A DNA stretch of 64,000 nt from Ascaris suum (Eukaryota; Nematoda; Chromadorea; Rhabditida; Ascarididae). The notes under the pieces were generated by a model, which was not told the origin of the DNA, ran no database searches, and saw only the letters and a program-made list of their open reading frames with translations. Each line of letters starts with the position of its first letter. The stretch's first letter is position 1. The position numbers were made by a program, and so were the translations under genes. Where the stretch lies: positions 11,594,065 to 11,658,064 of the forward strand of contig CM024171.1 of the NCBI GenBank assembly GCA_013433145.1. The letters are read 5' to 3'. Below, piece by piece: positions 1 to 12,840 of the stretch.

Positions 1-1920
1 AATCTTCTAGTGGTAACCAAGAGACGTAAAACGATCACGCGGCAGGCCGCAACAAAGGGGGGAAGACCCGCTGAGGCGCCTGTACGTATTTACTTGGATG
101 CGGAGGGCTCAGGATCGCTATAGATGGAAGAGTTGCCAGCTGCATCGATGGAAGGAACGATGAAATCGACGAAATCACGGCTGTTTAAAGTATTCAAAGT
201 AAAGTAGCCATGCCAGACTCCATCCGTCGCAGTGCACATATGGATGTCCAAGTCGAAGCATGGCGCTGCAGCCATTGAGTCAATGTCGGCTCCGCAACGC
301 AGAGTATCCACAGTGTTCAGCGCTGTCCAGTTTCCATTACAGCACTTCACCCACACTGTTATACGTGGCCGTGGACATGAACATCTCTGAAATCTACTCA
401 CACTCATTTATGACCTGGCCTCTCATTTTAAAGTATTGTTTAGGGATTCCTCTGAAGCAGTGAATTGTTTTGTAACATTCAAGACGATAACTATCCAAAG
501 CTCAGTCTTGTGCGATATGTGAAGGTGATGAGAATCGATCGGATATCTGGGTGATGATGTCCCGTTCCCTTGATGCAACACGCGAGTGCCCCGAAAGGTC
601 GAAATGAATCGCTCGCTATCTAATCCTAACGCCACATTCCATTTCTAGGAGCCTTTCTTGTGCGAAATAAGCATGCTTGGAGCAGCCCTTAACATCCTAA
701 CGGCACTGTGCAAAAATGCGTTGCCCATTAACTTTCTGAATGTTGAGCACTACACGCGGCTTATGCCGTTAACAAGCTTCCGATCCGCTTTAGTCGACTT
801 AATCACAGGTTGCATTGTCGAATGCGCAAACTTTGTTTCGACAGGCTGTGTCCTTGGAACGTTTCGGATGCGAGAAACTGCTTACCATGATGCTGGGTGT
901 AAAAACATTTGCCATCACCTCTGACTGCACCGTCGCTCATTCTCCTGGTTTCTTGATCGACTTGGAATGAACACGAGTCGGTTGACAGGTAACTTGCACG
1001 CGAGGCAAGTACTTCTAAGCGTTATTCAGCTATTCTAGATTAGTGGCTGAAAACGAGTGCTCTTGATAGCCCCATCTTCTTTATGATCTCCTCCACATCT
1101 TACGCTTTGGCTGGCTTCTTTGGCTAGAGTTGCGCACTTAAAATGACTGCTTACGTTGAAGGTTTCCTGCTTTGTAACCACCTGTGGTCGCCTGCCAGGT
1201 AATTCGCAGTTCTTCGAGTTGGGAGCATGTCGCCTTCGAGATGCTTTTTCCTCCACAATCCTGACTTGTCTATGTCGGAGAGCAAGTGCTGCATGCAATC
1301 AAACTATGTCAGTGCAATGAACTAGGCGCTAAAAGCGTCGATTGGCCTTTTACCATCAAACGAACTTACAATGCCCGTTATCGGTGCCTATACGCGAAAG
1401 AAATGAAGTGATGGAAACCTGGAACTGTCGAAGTGAAGAATTCATAACCGATGCATATAACAATCGCACGAAAAATCCATTCATGAAGAGTCACAGGGAG
1501 TTTAATGCAACTTAAGAACGATTGGGTCATTTCATTAAACTGCCGAGGATCATTTCATGAACTCAGTTCACCAATAAGAACACAATGTCACGAATGCACG
1601 AGAATAACGCATAAGATAATGCATAACGCGGCAGTGAAATTTATGGCAACTGCGCGTCATAGAAGAAATTGATCTTATAGAAAAGTTCTTGTTTTTGTCT
1701 CAGCTTATTAATGATTCTGACAGAGCATTCAACGCTCTTTAAGATGTATTGAAACTCGTCTTTAGAATTTTGTTTCCTTACGGTATATTTTCGCGGTCTC
1801 TCTCCTATATTTACTACGACAATTTTATTGCCGAGTGACCACTACCGGGCCATCTCCCTTTCCAAGGACGCGCGCGGTCTCTCTCCGTCTCCCTCGTGCG
1901 CGTGCGCTTGTGGCTAAGTG
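1..1920. repeat. Large inverted repeat, left arm
   Basis: This stretch is the reverse complement of 37191-39087 over almost its whole length, with small indels and point changes. The outer end at base 1 pairs with about 39087 and the inner end, near the CTAAG at 1913-1918, pairs with 37191. The arm includes a duplicated candidate exon (90-386) and a GC-rich block (about 1660-1920). The arm may continue left of the window. Seen directly by comparison; the cause is unknown. Confidence 0.85.
90..386 (-). pseudogene. Candidate terminal exon, duplicated, unrecognised family
   Basis: On the minus strand an acceptor (GATTTCAG) at 387-394 precedes an open stretch that ends in TAA at 90-92. Its last part encodes a segment ending in SIYSDPEPSASK. 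The same segment is found at 38701-38999 on the plus strand. The two copies agree well in the second two-thirds but differ by a 2-base indel near their start. In this copy the downstream frame therefore joins a cysteine-rich start (RCSCPRPR), while the other copy keeps a different start but has an in-frame TAG. Each copy thus carries one apparent lesion, and I treat both as decayed copies of one exon. I do not recognise the protein. An upstream exon may lie around 423-635, where both copies are again similar. Confidence 0.35.
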
Positions 1921-2910
1921 CGTCGACCCCGGTCGCTACTTCAGAAGTCAGTTCGCGAGCTGTTGCGTTGAGACGCATTCAATTCCATGTCTCTAGCAGC
2001 TAAATAACTCACTCGCGTGTCTTCGCGACATTCCGACCGCAGCCTAAATATACCTTTTCTATTGGTGCATCTTTGCTATCCAGTACTTTGACCGCTGTTG
2101 GCTTTAAGTGCGTACCTGCCCCGAATGCATTATGATTTCGTGTTGGTAAATAATAAGCATTTCGGTGGTGGGGTGTTTGGCTAGGAAAAATCGGGAACAT
2201 GATATCTCCTGACAGGTCTGAATAGGTAAGACGTCCTCAGCATCTCCAAATTTTATCATTGTTTCGAAAAAGTTCCCAAAGCACAGCCTCTGTTTTTGTG
2301 ATCATTTCTTCTTGAACCTGTCTGATGAAATGCTTTTCTGCTTTCATTTGGTGCTCCACTCCTACTGCCTTTCTTTTACGTTCCATGAGATTCCGCACGC
2401 ATCTTATTAACAATGAACAATATGATGATACTTGTTTTGTAAAAAATGGTCATCATAGGTGTTTCTTCATCATGTCACCGCTTCATTGAACTATTTTCGC
2501 TAGTGGAAGCATTTATTTTGACATCAACTCAAATTTTGGGGAAGGGAAAAAATGCTCCTTGTATCATAATGAGATAGTAATATTGTCGAAGCAATCTTCG
2601 ATGCATAGTTTATGAAAACCGCAAGTCAAAACTACGTGACTAAGACTTCAAACATTCTCACAACGCACTTTACAAAGCGCTAACCAACAACATCCCCATC
2701 AAGATTAAGAGCAAATGACGAGTCAATGGAGCTGGGAACGACGAATCTGAGCGACCCTATAAAAGCGAAGCGACAATCTCCAATCGAGGACGGTCGAACC
2801 GACATCGAAGGAAGCGCATCAGTTCTCGTGCGGCCCAACAATATAACGAGCTTTTCTCCTATCATAAAATTGAAGAGAAACGAATTTCCTTTCTACCGTC
2901 CCTCTCCATA
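1641..2910. repeat. Direct repeat of 40247-41400
   Basis: The sequence from about 1641 to 2583 matches 40247-41335 in the same orientation. After a 250-base stretch present only here (about 2585-2837) the match resumes at 2838-2910 against 41330-41400. The distal copy instead carries a 169-base insertion at about 40519-40687. The first 260 bases also occur inverted at 37191-37430, so this block exists three times. No coding exon is supported here. Confidence 0.8.
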
Positions 2911-3549
2911 GAGTGAGCATGTAGATGCGCATTACAACAATGGTGATGCGCAGAATCTGTGACGCGAATAGGCCAGATGTGAGGATTAGCAGAAATGCAA
3001 TATAGCGAATAAGGGAGGAGGGAAGTGGTATAGACGGAAGGAGTACAGTTACGGTTATATATTTCGACAAAAGCGAGCCCCCTTGAGCTCCTGACCTCGG
3101 TCTACTCCTTAGTCTGATTCAGCAGAGGAATGGCGTAGTTGGGTTTTGGCTACTTCTGTTGCCCGACGCAGCTACGCCTTCAATTTCTTCTAATGCACCT
3201 GACTCCATCTTACTTCCATTGAGGCGTCTCGCTTTACGTTGCAATTTCCGCCTGATGCATCACTATTTCCGCTTGATGCACCTCAATTACTGCTTCTCGC
3301 AGGGCCGCTAAGGCGGCTAGCCTCTTTCTGCTTTGCAACGGCTCCAGCGAGGCGCTATGACGCTATTCGCGAGTAGCGACGGCAGGTCCAACCCTCCAGC
3401 CCAACCACTTTTGGACGATGGTAATGCCCTATTTCAATTCATTCCAAATTATGCCCAGCCACCCGCGTAGTGCGTATTCAGCTTAGAAAGTTTCGACTCC
3501 ATACTCGTTGCTTGAAACTAAAGAACAATCCTTCAACCAAACACTTATC
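2911..3549. other. Unassigned intergenic stretch
   Basis: I see no supportable gene, repeat or RNA here. The last 200 bases may belong to the 5' leader of the BEL/Pao remnant that follows, but no LTR can be recognised. Confidence 0.4.
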
Positions 3550-4990
3550 GAATGGCAAACTTGATCACAACCGGGGGAAAGTCAGCTACCCCTGAAGGAT
3601 CAGCTCAGTGCGCTGCAACGGCTACTAATCCACAAGGACTACTGCAAACAGCCGAAGTTGTCCATCAAATGCACATGCAATCAATCAAGATTTCACCGAG
3701 AAGATCTTGAGGTTCTTTTACCACGTCTTCACGAATCTTCCACAAATATGCAACCACCTATTAATTCAGTGGTGTCAGTTGATCGCTCAGTGCAGTTGCC
3801 AAAGTTTCAAGGTGGTGCCACTGTGCTTGCTGAGTTTTGGTCATTATATGAAGCTCTCGTGGACCGTACTATCCTCTCTGACATGGTCAAAGCATCCATA
3901 TTAGCAAATGCCCTTCGTGGCCTAAAAGTAGAAGTAGGTTATCAAAGGTTAACCCCCTATTCCTCAAAATTATCCACTGATTAAATAACCCTTCGGAATG
4001 CATATGGCGATGAAGAGGAAATGAGGACGCAACTAAGAAATCAATTACGCGCCTTAAGAACCAGCGACCACTCTCAAGATCTGGAAGCATTTGTAAAATG
4101 CGTACTTCGCCAACTAGCCGCTACGTAAGAGGCCATCTAAACTCCGTTTATTTATGGTCTGGTCACGTCCAAACTCACCTCTAATACTCGGTTCCTGCTC
4201 GCCCAGGAAAAGCGACGTAGTCCGACCTGGACAGCGAACACGAGATTTGCACCTCTCTCAGAGATATTGCACAGATAAAAAAAGACGCATACCTTCGTCA
4301 CCTTATTTTAACCACGGCCAAACCCCCTCCTCCTCACGACCGCTATTCTTTACCCCAAGAAGAGTATCGGTGCCTGCGCCCTCTGCTCGCATCGAAGGCT
4401 ACTAGAGACGATTTCAAGAAACCCCTCGTATACAGTTCCACCCGCAAAACCGCACCTCGGCCCCGACCACTCGACTCATGCCCGAGTTTCACTCATTTAT
4501 TGGCAGTGAGCGACATCTCTCCAATTACTGTCCGTATGTATCACTTTTAAACGAAAACGACCAGTGTTACCGAACTTAATCTATGCTGCAAGTGCCTTCG
4601 TGCGAGATACCTTGCTTCCGTCTGCACTCTTAAACCCTGCCCAAGCTGCAATGGGCCGCGTGATTCAATTCCCTGCTCGCAACTTGCCTCCACCAACGTA
4701 CGCGCAACCCCGACAGCCGCAACTACACATGCTAAAGCCAGTTCTCAGGAACACAGTTCGATGATCGCTGCCGCAGTTCTAACGCAGACAGCCTTTAAAC
4801 CTGTTAGTCATTTTTCTGATGGATCGGTCTCAATCTCGTACAGTCTCGCCATGGTGCAAACTTACCGTCTTCAAGTTACAAGATCCATCCATATAATGTA
4901 AGTAACCGCGTCCTTTGATAGTGGAGCCCAGGGCTCATACCTCACCGAAACAATTCGCGAGCCTCTGCATATTTACTCTATTGAACACAA
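3550..4990 (+). mobile_element. BEL/Pao retrotransposon remnant (gag to protease)
   Basis: Three pieces of a Pao-type polyprotein follow one another on the plus strand with frameshifts and stops between them. The first is a Gag region (about 3575-4130) with the family phrase LPKF followed by FWSLYEALVD, then YGDEEEMRTQLRNQL after an in-frame TAA at 3982. The second is a cysteine-rich zinc-knuckle region (about 4495-4650) with repeated CxxC spacing. The third is an aspartic protease of the A16 type with DSGAQ at 4917-4931. Reverse transcriptase, RNase H, integrase and both LTRs are absent. The element is cut off near 4990-5030, where duplicated unit A begins. It is a dead fragment; the family call rests on motif order known for BEL/Pao elements. 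Confidence 0.75.
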
Positions 4991-5324
4991 ATTTCAGTCC
5001 ATGTAAAAAAGTGTAACAAATATCAGTCCTTGTAAAAAGATCTACAAAAACCCTTCAATGGAACTCGAACGGTAACAATGGAGACAAGAAAGTTTGATGT
5101 ATCACACAACGTTAGCATTACGGACTGTGAAAGTGATCTTTGTGTGTGATGCCAAAATGACCGCATTCAGCAAACTGCCTTCAAATGATTATGATAGATC
5201 TCAAGATTAAAGTATTTGAGCAGAATAGACAGACAGATATGCATGGCCGCTAAAACGTGTAACAGACAAGATCGTTGAAACGTGTTTTTTTGTAAAGCGT
5301 AAATTACAAGTATCAGCGATAGAA

Positions 5325-5330
5325 TTTATT
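5325..5330 (-). promoter_or_regulatory. Candidate poly(A) signal, gene copy A
   Basis: AATAAA on the minus strand lies about 160 bases past the stop codon of exon 6. The same hexamer stands at the same place in copies B (20384-20389) and C (44563-44568). Confidence 0.5.
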
Positions 5331-6430
5331 AAGTCTCTTGTACTGAATATCACAAAGAGTGAATGAAGTGATAAAGGACAGTAAAAACACAATGGAATAA
5401 TTATCTCACTTGTCACAGCTCAAGCGGAACGAAAATGAATAAAACTTCCCACTAAATTTCTTCCCGTATTTTTCCGCTCTTTGTCGCTTATAGTTTTCTT
5501 TCTTCCGACTGATCATCATTCTCTTCATCAGTTTGCGACGTTGATTCATCACTATCGCTTACTTCCTTAGAGACTTCTTCGTCATTCTTCACTTCACCTT
5601 CATCCGTGTTGTTTTCATCCCAATTAGGTGTGTTCACGATTTGGTCAAATTTCTCTTCTTCTGTACGTTCTGTTGCTTCTGCTGCAGTTGCGTCCTCTCC
5701 TTTTCTGAATTCGCCAGAGTCCGAGCAAAATTCACGCTTGAAGGTGCAGTATTTCACCACCCTTGGCGGACGTACTACAAAGCTCTGAAATTGGTTATCT
5801 GTATAGAAGTGACTATCTATGATGATTCCTCTTGAAGAGAAAATGAGCATCACATTGAACGTTTATGAGATCCATGATTCCTTTTATTTGTTTCGATAAA
5901 AATTATTGATACTCGCCTGTAAGTATTTGGCCAATAACGTGTAGTATAAAGATGAATTGCACTCATTACTGGACTATATTTGTGGACGCAAATACAAGAA
6001 AGGCATTGATGAATTTATGTTTACAAGGCATTCAACTGTTATACGTGCAAAGCAAGTATGAACCAAACGTGCAAGTAAATTGAAATACCGCTATAGGTAG
6101 CATATTACCTACAGACCTATACTAGAGAATATGCGTGCAAAGAAGGCTTTGATTGATAAAGAAACAAATGAGTGCCATTTGATTATTAGGAGCAGAGCAG
6201 CTTTATTCTTTATTTAGTTTTTCCATCAGACTGTCCTAGGCTCATTTCAGCCAGAAAAGAAGCGTTTACTCAGAGAAAGTGAGACAAACCGATAATTCCG
6301 AACCGCTGAGTGTGTCAAGGACTATCTGGAGAACTTTCGGGCAACAATTTGCCCTAATCTTCACAACGACGAAGCGGAATAATAAACTGCAAAAAAATTT
6401 TTTATTAATTGTATAATTTTATACTTTAGC

Positions 6431-6806
6431 GTCTGTGGAATTCCAGTTGAGCGAAAGAGGTAAGGGATTATAGCTATAATAATTGTATGAATAAGCCTGA
6501 GTGAATGTAGTTCAGTAAAAAATGCTGCGAGGGGTACGGCATATCTGGTGAAAAACATATATTGCAACAAATATTAGCCTATACATGCGTCTTGACAACA
6601 TAGCCACATTGATATTGAGTACAGCGATAGTTGTTTCTGCTGCTATTCAGGCATAAAATATTTATTCAATATATTCCAGGTATCGTTTTATCGCAGCAAC
6701 TGAAGAACAGCCGTTGGCCATCTATGTCACATCCTTTGTGATAAGCTTAAACGACAACAGTGATGAACTGTATCGCCTCCTAGCGCTCGATTTTATGCAA
6801 AAATAA
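6431..6806 (+). other. Antisense two-exon open frame inside intron 4, copy A
   Basis: On the plus strand, exon-like pieces 6431-6460 (acceptor ACTTTAG, donor GTAAGG) and 6680-6806 (acceptor ATTCCAG) join in phase. They read VCGIPVERKR then YRFIAATEEQPLAIYV and end in a TAA after DFMQK. The matching pieces are open in copies B and C too, with substitutions. The minus strand of the same stretch carries a stop in A and B. No start exon was found, so this may be a nested gene fragment or chance. Confidence 0.2.
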
Positions 6807-8763
6807 ATACCGAAATATTTTCACAATTTCCACTGCACATTTAATACACATTTCGTAACCGTGGCCATGAAGGTTCTAGTTGAGAGGAGCTTATGGCCTT
6901 TAAGTGTTTCCGTTACTAACATTACCAGCGGCGTTTCGGAGGGAACTACATAAGTCATAGATTTTTTGTTTCAGGTGTTCTCCTATCGTCCATTTAAAAA
7001 AAATTTGAGGGAAACACTGAGATGGCACTAAAGTATTTCGTTTCTAAATGATTCATAAAACGAATCTTCGGCTAAAAACGTTTCCTTCACCGGATTGGGC
7101 CAAGAGAGTTTAGCAACGAGAGGACAACGTCAGTTCGGTTGCGATAGTCTAGTATGACCAAATTACTAACATCGCTGCACATGATGGAAATTATGGTACG
7201 CACTTAGAACTTAACTAATTCACCTAACAATTAATCAGCTTGGTTGATAACACCACTTAGAAAAGTTCATGAAATTTTATGGCTGTTTTTCAGCGTAGGA
7301 TCGAACTTAGCGTGGTAACCCTAAAGGCTTAAAACATTGCATAATCCTTAAACATCCTTTGCTTCAAATAAATCGTCTCTACAGTATACTTGCACCGCAT
7401 GACCAGTAAACATATCAATAAACCCCCCTATACTCTTTCCATTTTGTGAAATTTTAATGATAATATATTTTTTTTCATTCACATCAGACTACAAATGAAA
7501 GCAAATAGCCAATGACTAATATGATAGCGTTAGTTCATGAATTAAAATTTGAAACGAAGATGAGAAGCAATAAAGTCTATAATGTTTGTATGAACTAGCT
7601 TATGGCTTCATCTTGAAAAAAGTAAAGATTAAGTTGTTCAATTTCATCGATTTCTAAGATAACGGTTGTTTTTTTTAAAGCGAAGTTTCCATTTTGAACA
7701 ACATTTGCTTAGTTGATGACTTACATTCTTTTGATTTCCACATCAACTTTATCTTTCAAGTTTCCGAGTCCAAAAAGTTCCAGTCGTCTGTCAATCTGAA
7801 ACGAAATACAAACAATATCGAATTTGCAATTTAAACAATCTCAGATGAAGCAAACCTTAAATTTTCGCATTCACTGACCATCAAATAATCCACTAATAAC
7901 ACCGCAGCCCTTCACCACATTACAAGAGTGCACATTAATTGAAACTGACGCATTGTTTTCTTTTTTTGAGCGAATGATTAAATTTGTCGAATGCATTGCA
8001 GGATTTTGTGCGCTTTGCTTCAAGCACCATTTATGTGAAATGCTGCACATTTTGTCTGAAAAGTAGTACACTTGTTGTAACGTGGAAACTCAGTTACTCC
8101 GTTTATGTTGATGAGGAGGTAGAGTAATACCGATCAAAAAATGAGGGTTTTGTGGTGACACGATGAACCAATTATTCGTACAAGCAGGCGTGTGGTGCAA
8201 ATCACTCAAAGGTACAATTTCAGTAATCATACCTGTTGCTTGACCTTTTTCTTCAGTATTGAACTTAGGGGAATAAACCAGCTTTTCGCCCTAATCTTCG
8301 CCACAGCCCACTCTGAAACCAATATGTTATCTCATTCATTCGCATCACCATTTCAAATTCCTTGCTTCACTGGTCTTTTCCTTTAGGTTACAACAATCTG
8401 GGGAACTAGCCGAAGAAGAGGCATATTTCTGAAGTATTTCGTTATGTTGGAATATTTATAAAACCCTTGTTCCCAAAATAGAAACGAGTTTAGCTGCATC
8501 GGAAAAGTTCGTTGAAGGCTGAAATCAGGAATGCAGTAGCCTCCCCTCACTAGAGAGATGTCTACCGAGGAGAGCCCATAAAGCTGTAAAAATATATGCA
8601 ATGAGCTTGCCTTTTTTTCCGGCGCAAAGGGATGGTGGACGAGGGTGTGGTCTTGAGGGCTTAGCAGATGATGATGGTGGCGTAGGTGATGGCAATGTTG
8701 TCGTAGGAGATGGTGATGGTGGCGCAGTTGATGATAATGTTGTCGTAGGAGATGATGATGGTG

Positions 8764-10092
8764 GCTTATGGCATGGTGGCTTATGGCCTGGTGGTGGCTT
8801 TTGGCCTGGTGGTGGCTTTTGGCCTGGTGGTGGCTTTTGGTCTGGTGGTGGCTTTTGGCCTGGTGGTGGCTTTTGGCCTGGTGTTGGCTTTTGGCCTGGT
8901 GGTGGCTTTTGGCCTGGTGGTGGCTTTTGGTCTGGTGGTGGCTTTTGGTCCGGTGGTGGCTTTTGGCCTGGTGGTGGCTTTTGGCCTGGTGGTGGCTTTT
9001 GGCCTGGTGGTGGCTTTTGGCTGGTGGTGGTTTTGGTCTGGTGGTGGTTTTTGGCCTGGTGGTGGCTTTTGGTCTGGTGGTGGCTTTTGGTCTGGTGGTG
9101 GCTTTTGGTCTGGTGGTGGCTTTTGTTCTGGCGGTGGCTTTTGCCCTGGTGGTGGCTTTTGGCCTGGTGGTGGCTTTTGGCCTGGTGGTGGCTTTTGTTC
9201 TGGTGGTGGCTTTTGGTCTGGTGGTGGCTTTTGGTCTGGTGGTGGCTTTTGTTCTGGCGGTGGCTTTTGCCCTGGTGGTGGCTTTTGGCCTGGTGGTGGC
9301 TTTTGGCCTGGTGGTGGTTTTTGGTCTGGTGGTGGCTTTTGGTCCGGTGGTGGCTTTTGGTCAGGTGGTGGCTTTTGTTCTGGTGGTGGCTTTTGATCTG
9401 GTGGTGGCTTTTGGTCTGGTGGTGGCTTTTGGCCTGGTGGTGGCTTTTGGCCTGGTGGTGGCTTTTGGCCTGGTGGTGGTTTTTGGTCTGGTGGTGGCTT
9501 TTGGTCCGGTGGTGGCTTTTGGTCAGGTGGTGGCTTTTGTTCTGGTGGTGGCTTTTGATCTGGTGGTGGCTTTTGGTCTGGTGGTGGCTTTTGGTCTGGT
9601 GGTGGCTTTTGTTCTGGCGGTGGCTTTTGCCCTGATGGTGGCTTTTGGCCTGGTGGTGGCTTTTGGCCTGGTGGTGGTTTTTGGTCTGGTGGTGGCTTTT
9701 GGTCCGGTGGTGGCTTTTGGTCAGGTGGTGGCTTTTGTTCTGGTGGTGGCTTTTGATCTGGTGGTGGCTTTTGGTCTGGTGGTGGCTTTTGGCCTGGTGG
9801 TGGCTTTTGGCCTGGTGGTGGTTTTTGGTCTGGTGGTGGCTTTTGGTCCGGTGGTGGCTTTTGGTCAGGTGGTGGCTTTTGTTCTGGTGGTGGCTTTTGA
9901 TCTGGTGGTGGCTTTTGCCCTGGTGGTGGCTTTTGGCCTGGTGGTGGCTTTTGGCCTGGTGGTGGTTTTTGGTCCGGTGGTGGCTTTTGGTCAGGTGGTG
10001 GCTTTTGTTCTGGTGGTGGCTTTTGATCTGGTGGTGGCTTTTGGTCTGGTGGTGGCTTTTGTTCTGGTGGCGGCTTTTGTTCTGGTGGTGGA
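8764..10092 (-). repeat. 18-bp coding minisatellite, copy A
   Basis: A nearly perfect array of 18-base units (plus-strand form GGCTTTTGGCCTGGTGGT with variants) encodes KPPPxQ hexapeptides on the minus strand. Higher-order blocks of several units are themselves repeated, which shows as recurring orders of D, E and G codons. Two units near 9012-9046 are 17 bases long. All three plus-strand frames are also largely open because of the unit length; they are not genes. Confidence 0.9.
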
Positions 10093-10450
10093 TGAGGATA
10101 CGGATAAGGCTTCCAGCAATGACAGACTTTGCAGCGACAGTCCTTCAGATGGTGGCCATATTGCGTATACAGTGATGCAACCAGTTGAAGCACCACGAGA
10201 ACCTTAAATTGACTACTAGATAACTTCTCATAGATTCGGACGCACATTATGCTCTGAGTGGCTAGAACGTTCAACGAATTAGGGAGCCGAGGAAGAGCAT
10301 AAAATCTGTCAGCGAGATCAGTTCCTGTGTTGTCTGCGATAAAGAGTGAAAAAATTCACTTCTTAAAAGTTTTCTTTGCAATGTTATTTGGCACTTTAAT
10401 CACTTCTGCAAAATTCCTTTGCAATAATCCTTCAATGCAACATCATGTCT

Positions 10451-10608
<158 letters not shown>

Positions 10609-12528
10609 CCGTTTTCGGTGGATCAAATCGACAACCACGAAACCTAAACTTACGAAGTTAAAGTTGCTGCTACCAATGGCATAAGGTTTTTTGCTTCCGC
10701 GGTTTCTTTTCCAATCCCTAAACATAGAAGTTCCACCTGAGAGTGCTAAAGATTTGTTGACATTAAATTTCATCATTAGCACGGTTCAGCTTAAAGAACA
10801 AGATGGGAAACACCTCAAATAAACAGCAGGGAAAAAACTTGCACCTGGACTTCAGTAGGCGTCACCACCTGTAAAAATCTTCCATAAGGCTTCGATGTCT
10901 TTCAGGTTATACTGTGCAAAACGAAAATTTATTTTTAGACTTGATGTATAATCTTCATCTATGGCATCCTACAGTATAATTTATGACTAGCAAGTATAAA
11001 AATTCCAGTTTCAGTGTTCTCCGGGATGGAACTACCGTGTGGAGAGAGTCCACAAACATGCACATGGATGTCGCTTCATCGTAATGTATCAGCGGAAAAT
11101 AATCATCAAAACAATGCAGAAGTTTTTTTTTATGCAGAGGCTCATGCCAGCGATCAGAATCTTCAAAGATACAGACATTAAACTGTTATACGCTTTTGGT
11201 ATTAATTTTCGAACTTAAATGAGTAGCCAAACTAATGGGACGAAAAGGCTTACATTTCGCTTACTTTATGGTTACCCCCTACCACTTATTCATTAATTTC
11301 GCAACATTTCAATGCTATTTGCAAAAACACATAAAAAGAAACTTCGAGTGCGTCATCTCGTGTAATGATGCCCCTTTCTGCCGAAATAATTGCCTCACTG
11401 CTGTTTGCAGTACTACGATTGTTTTGCATACATAACTTTATATTCTTTTTTAATCTTATGTTACTTAATGATTTCAGAGTATCTTCCAGCCTAGGTCACC
11501 TAGTTACCGAGTGATTTCATGAGTGTTTCTTGTTCCAAACAGGCAAATGGGTTTATATGTTCCCTCCCTTGCTTATTTGTGTTAATCCAAACCATATATT
11601 ATTATATTGTTCTTTTTTTTCAACGTTTAGATGTGAAAAGTGTGAGTGTTAAACGTGCTCGAGAAGATGTGCAAGCTCCCTGAAAGAAAAATTACACTGA
11701 AATCCAGAAGTTGTAATGCTTCAGATCAATTTCCTTCTCTAGGTGTGAACGTAAGGTATCGTATACTCTGAACGTTTAAAACCAACAACTGCTGAGATCG
11801 TCGAACTAAGAAAAAGCAAATCCGCAGCTGATTCTCTGTCTGTAACATCGAATTAGGGACAACGGATACTACAGCCTTGAAATCTGTTGGCTATGAAATA
11901 AACTATCGGCTGACCTCTTTGTCATAATTCGCACTAATCCACGAACTCCACAGGAAGTTATGTGATATATTCATGGGTGGAAAATAAATTGCCGCGGTTT
12001 AAACCGGCTGACTTTTCATTTTACACCGTCGACGAACAGTGAAAACAAATCTTTTGTCGAATACCTATAGGGGTGATTGAGTTAGCGGAGTGTGAAGCGA
12101 ACACCTTGCAGCTGACTCTTCTTTAGCGGCTTGCAAAACTAGTTGGTAATGCAGAAAGAACTCAAAGACGCATATTGCTCCAGCTTCTCTGGCTGGTTTC
12201 CCCATCTGTTCAATCCTTCTGATGAGAAAAGAGCATTGCGTTTAAATATTGCGTAATATGCACGAAGGCATTATTCAGTGTTCCTTTGCTAAATCGTTTG
12301 GCTTTCCTCTGAACTCGTATCAAGTTCTGATGTTTCTTGCTTTCGACTAGGCTTAGCCGAAATTACTCCCCACCAGCTTGTCCAATATAGTTTGATTTCT
12401 TCCATTTCCTGTTTTCATTAGTTTGCGCCTGAAATGTTTGTGACTTCACTATGATCTTTTCCAGTTTTCGCGCCTCATGTAAGCATCGTGATGTTTTCAT
12501 TCCTTAATTCGTTTGTTTTTAATTCACC

Positions 12529-12840
12529 ATGGATTATTTTGTTCCTCGGAGAATTCCTGTGCGCTTTTTTTTTAAAATTTTCACCATGCTCGTCTGTCTA
12601 ATTCCAACTAGACGATCAATGAGCATAATCTCAGTCAAAGGCCATCAAAGTGAATTTTGTTCCGAGCGGCCAAATGTCAAGAGAATTTTGAAAACATACA
12701 AGGCTATAAAATTTACATGGGGACTTTCGCATAAGACAAGGTTCGACCGCTCCCAAAACTGAATTTCTCTTGGCTATTTGCAAGACCACCTTTGTCGCAT
12801 TGATTATATGAGTTACTCTGTTAAGCATACCTAAATGAAG
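12529..12840. other. Conserved block within intron 1
   Basis: This block is unusually well conserved in unit C (50828-51137) and unit D (60232-60500 inverted), and less so in B (26817-27118). Minus-strand frames are open in A, C and D, starting MLNRVTHI, but B is frameshifted. A 42-base piece bounded by ATTCAG and ATGTAAAT could be spliced in phase between exons 1 and 2, yet it would interrupt the signal peptide. It may be an alternative exon, a regulatory element or nothing. Confidence 0.3.

Noticed and set aside
5606..5835. Plus-strand Ser- and Phe-rich frames opposite exon 6
   Set aside because: Shadows of the acidic coding exon on the minus strand.
8601..10207. Long plus-strand open frames rich in Trp, Leu, Gly or Phe across the repeat tract
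   Set aside because: An 18-base unit without stops is open in several frames; only the minus strand has signal peptide, splice phases and conserved flanking exons.
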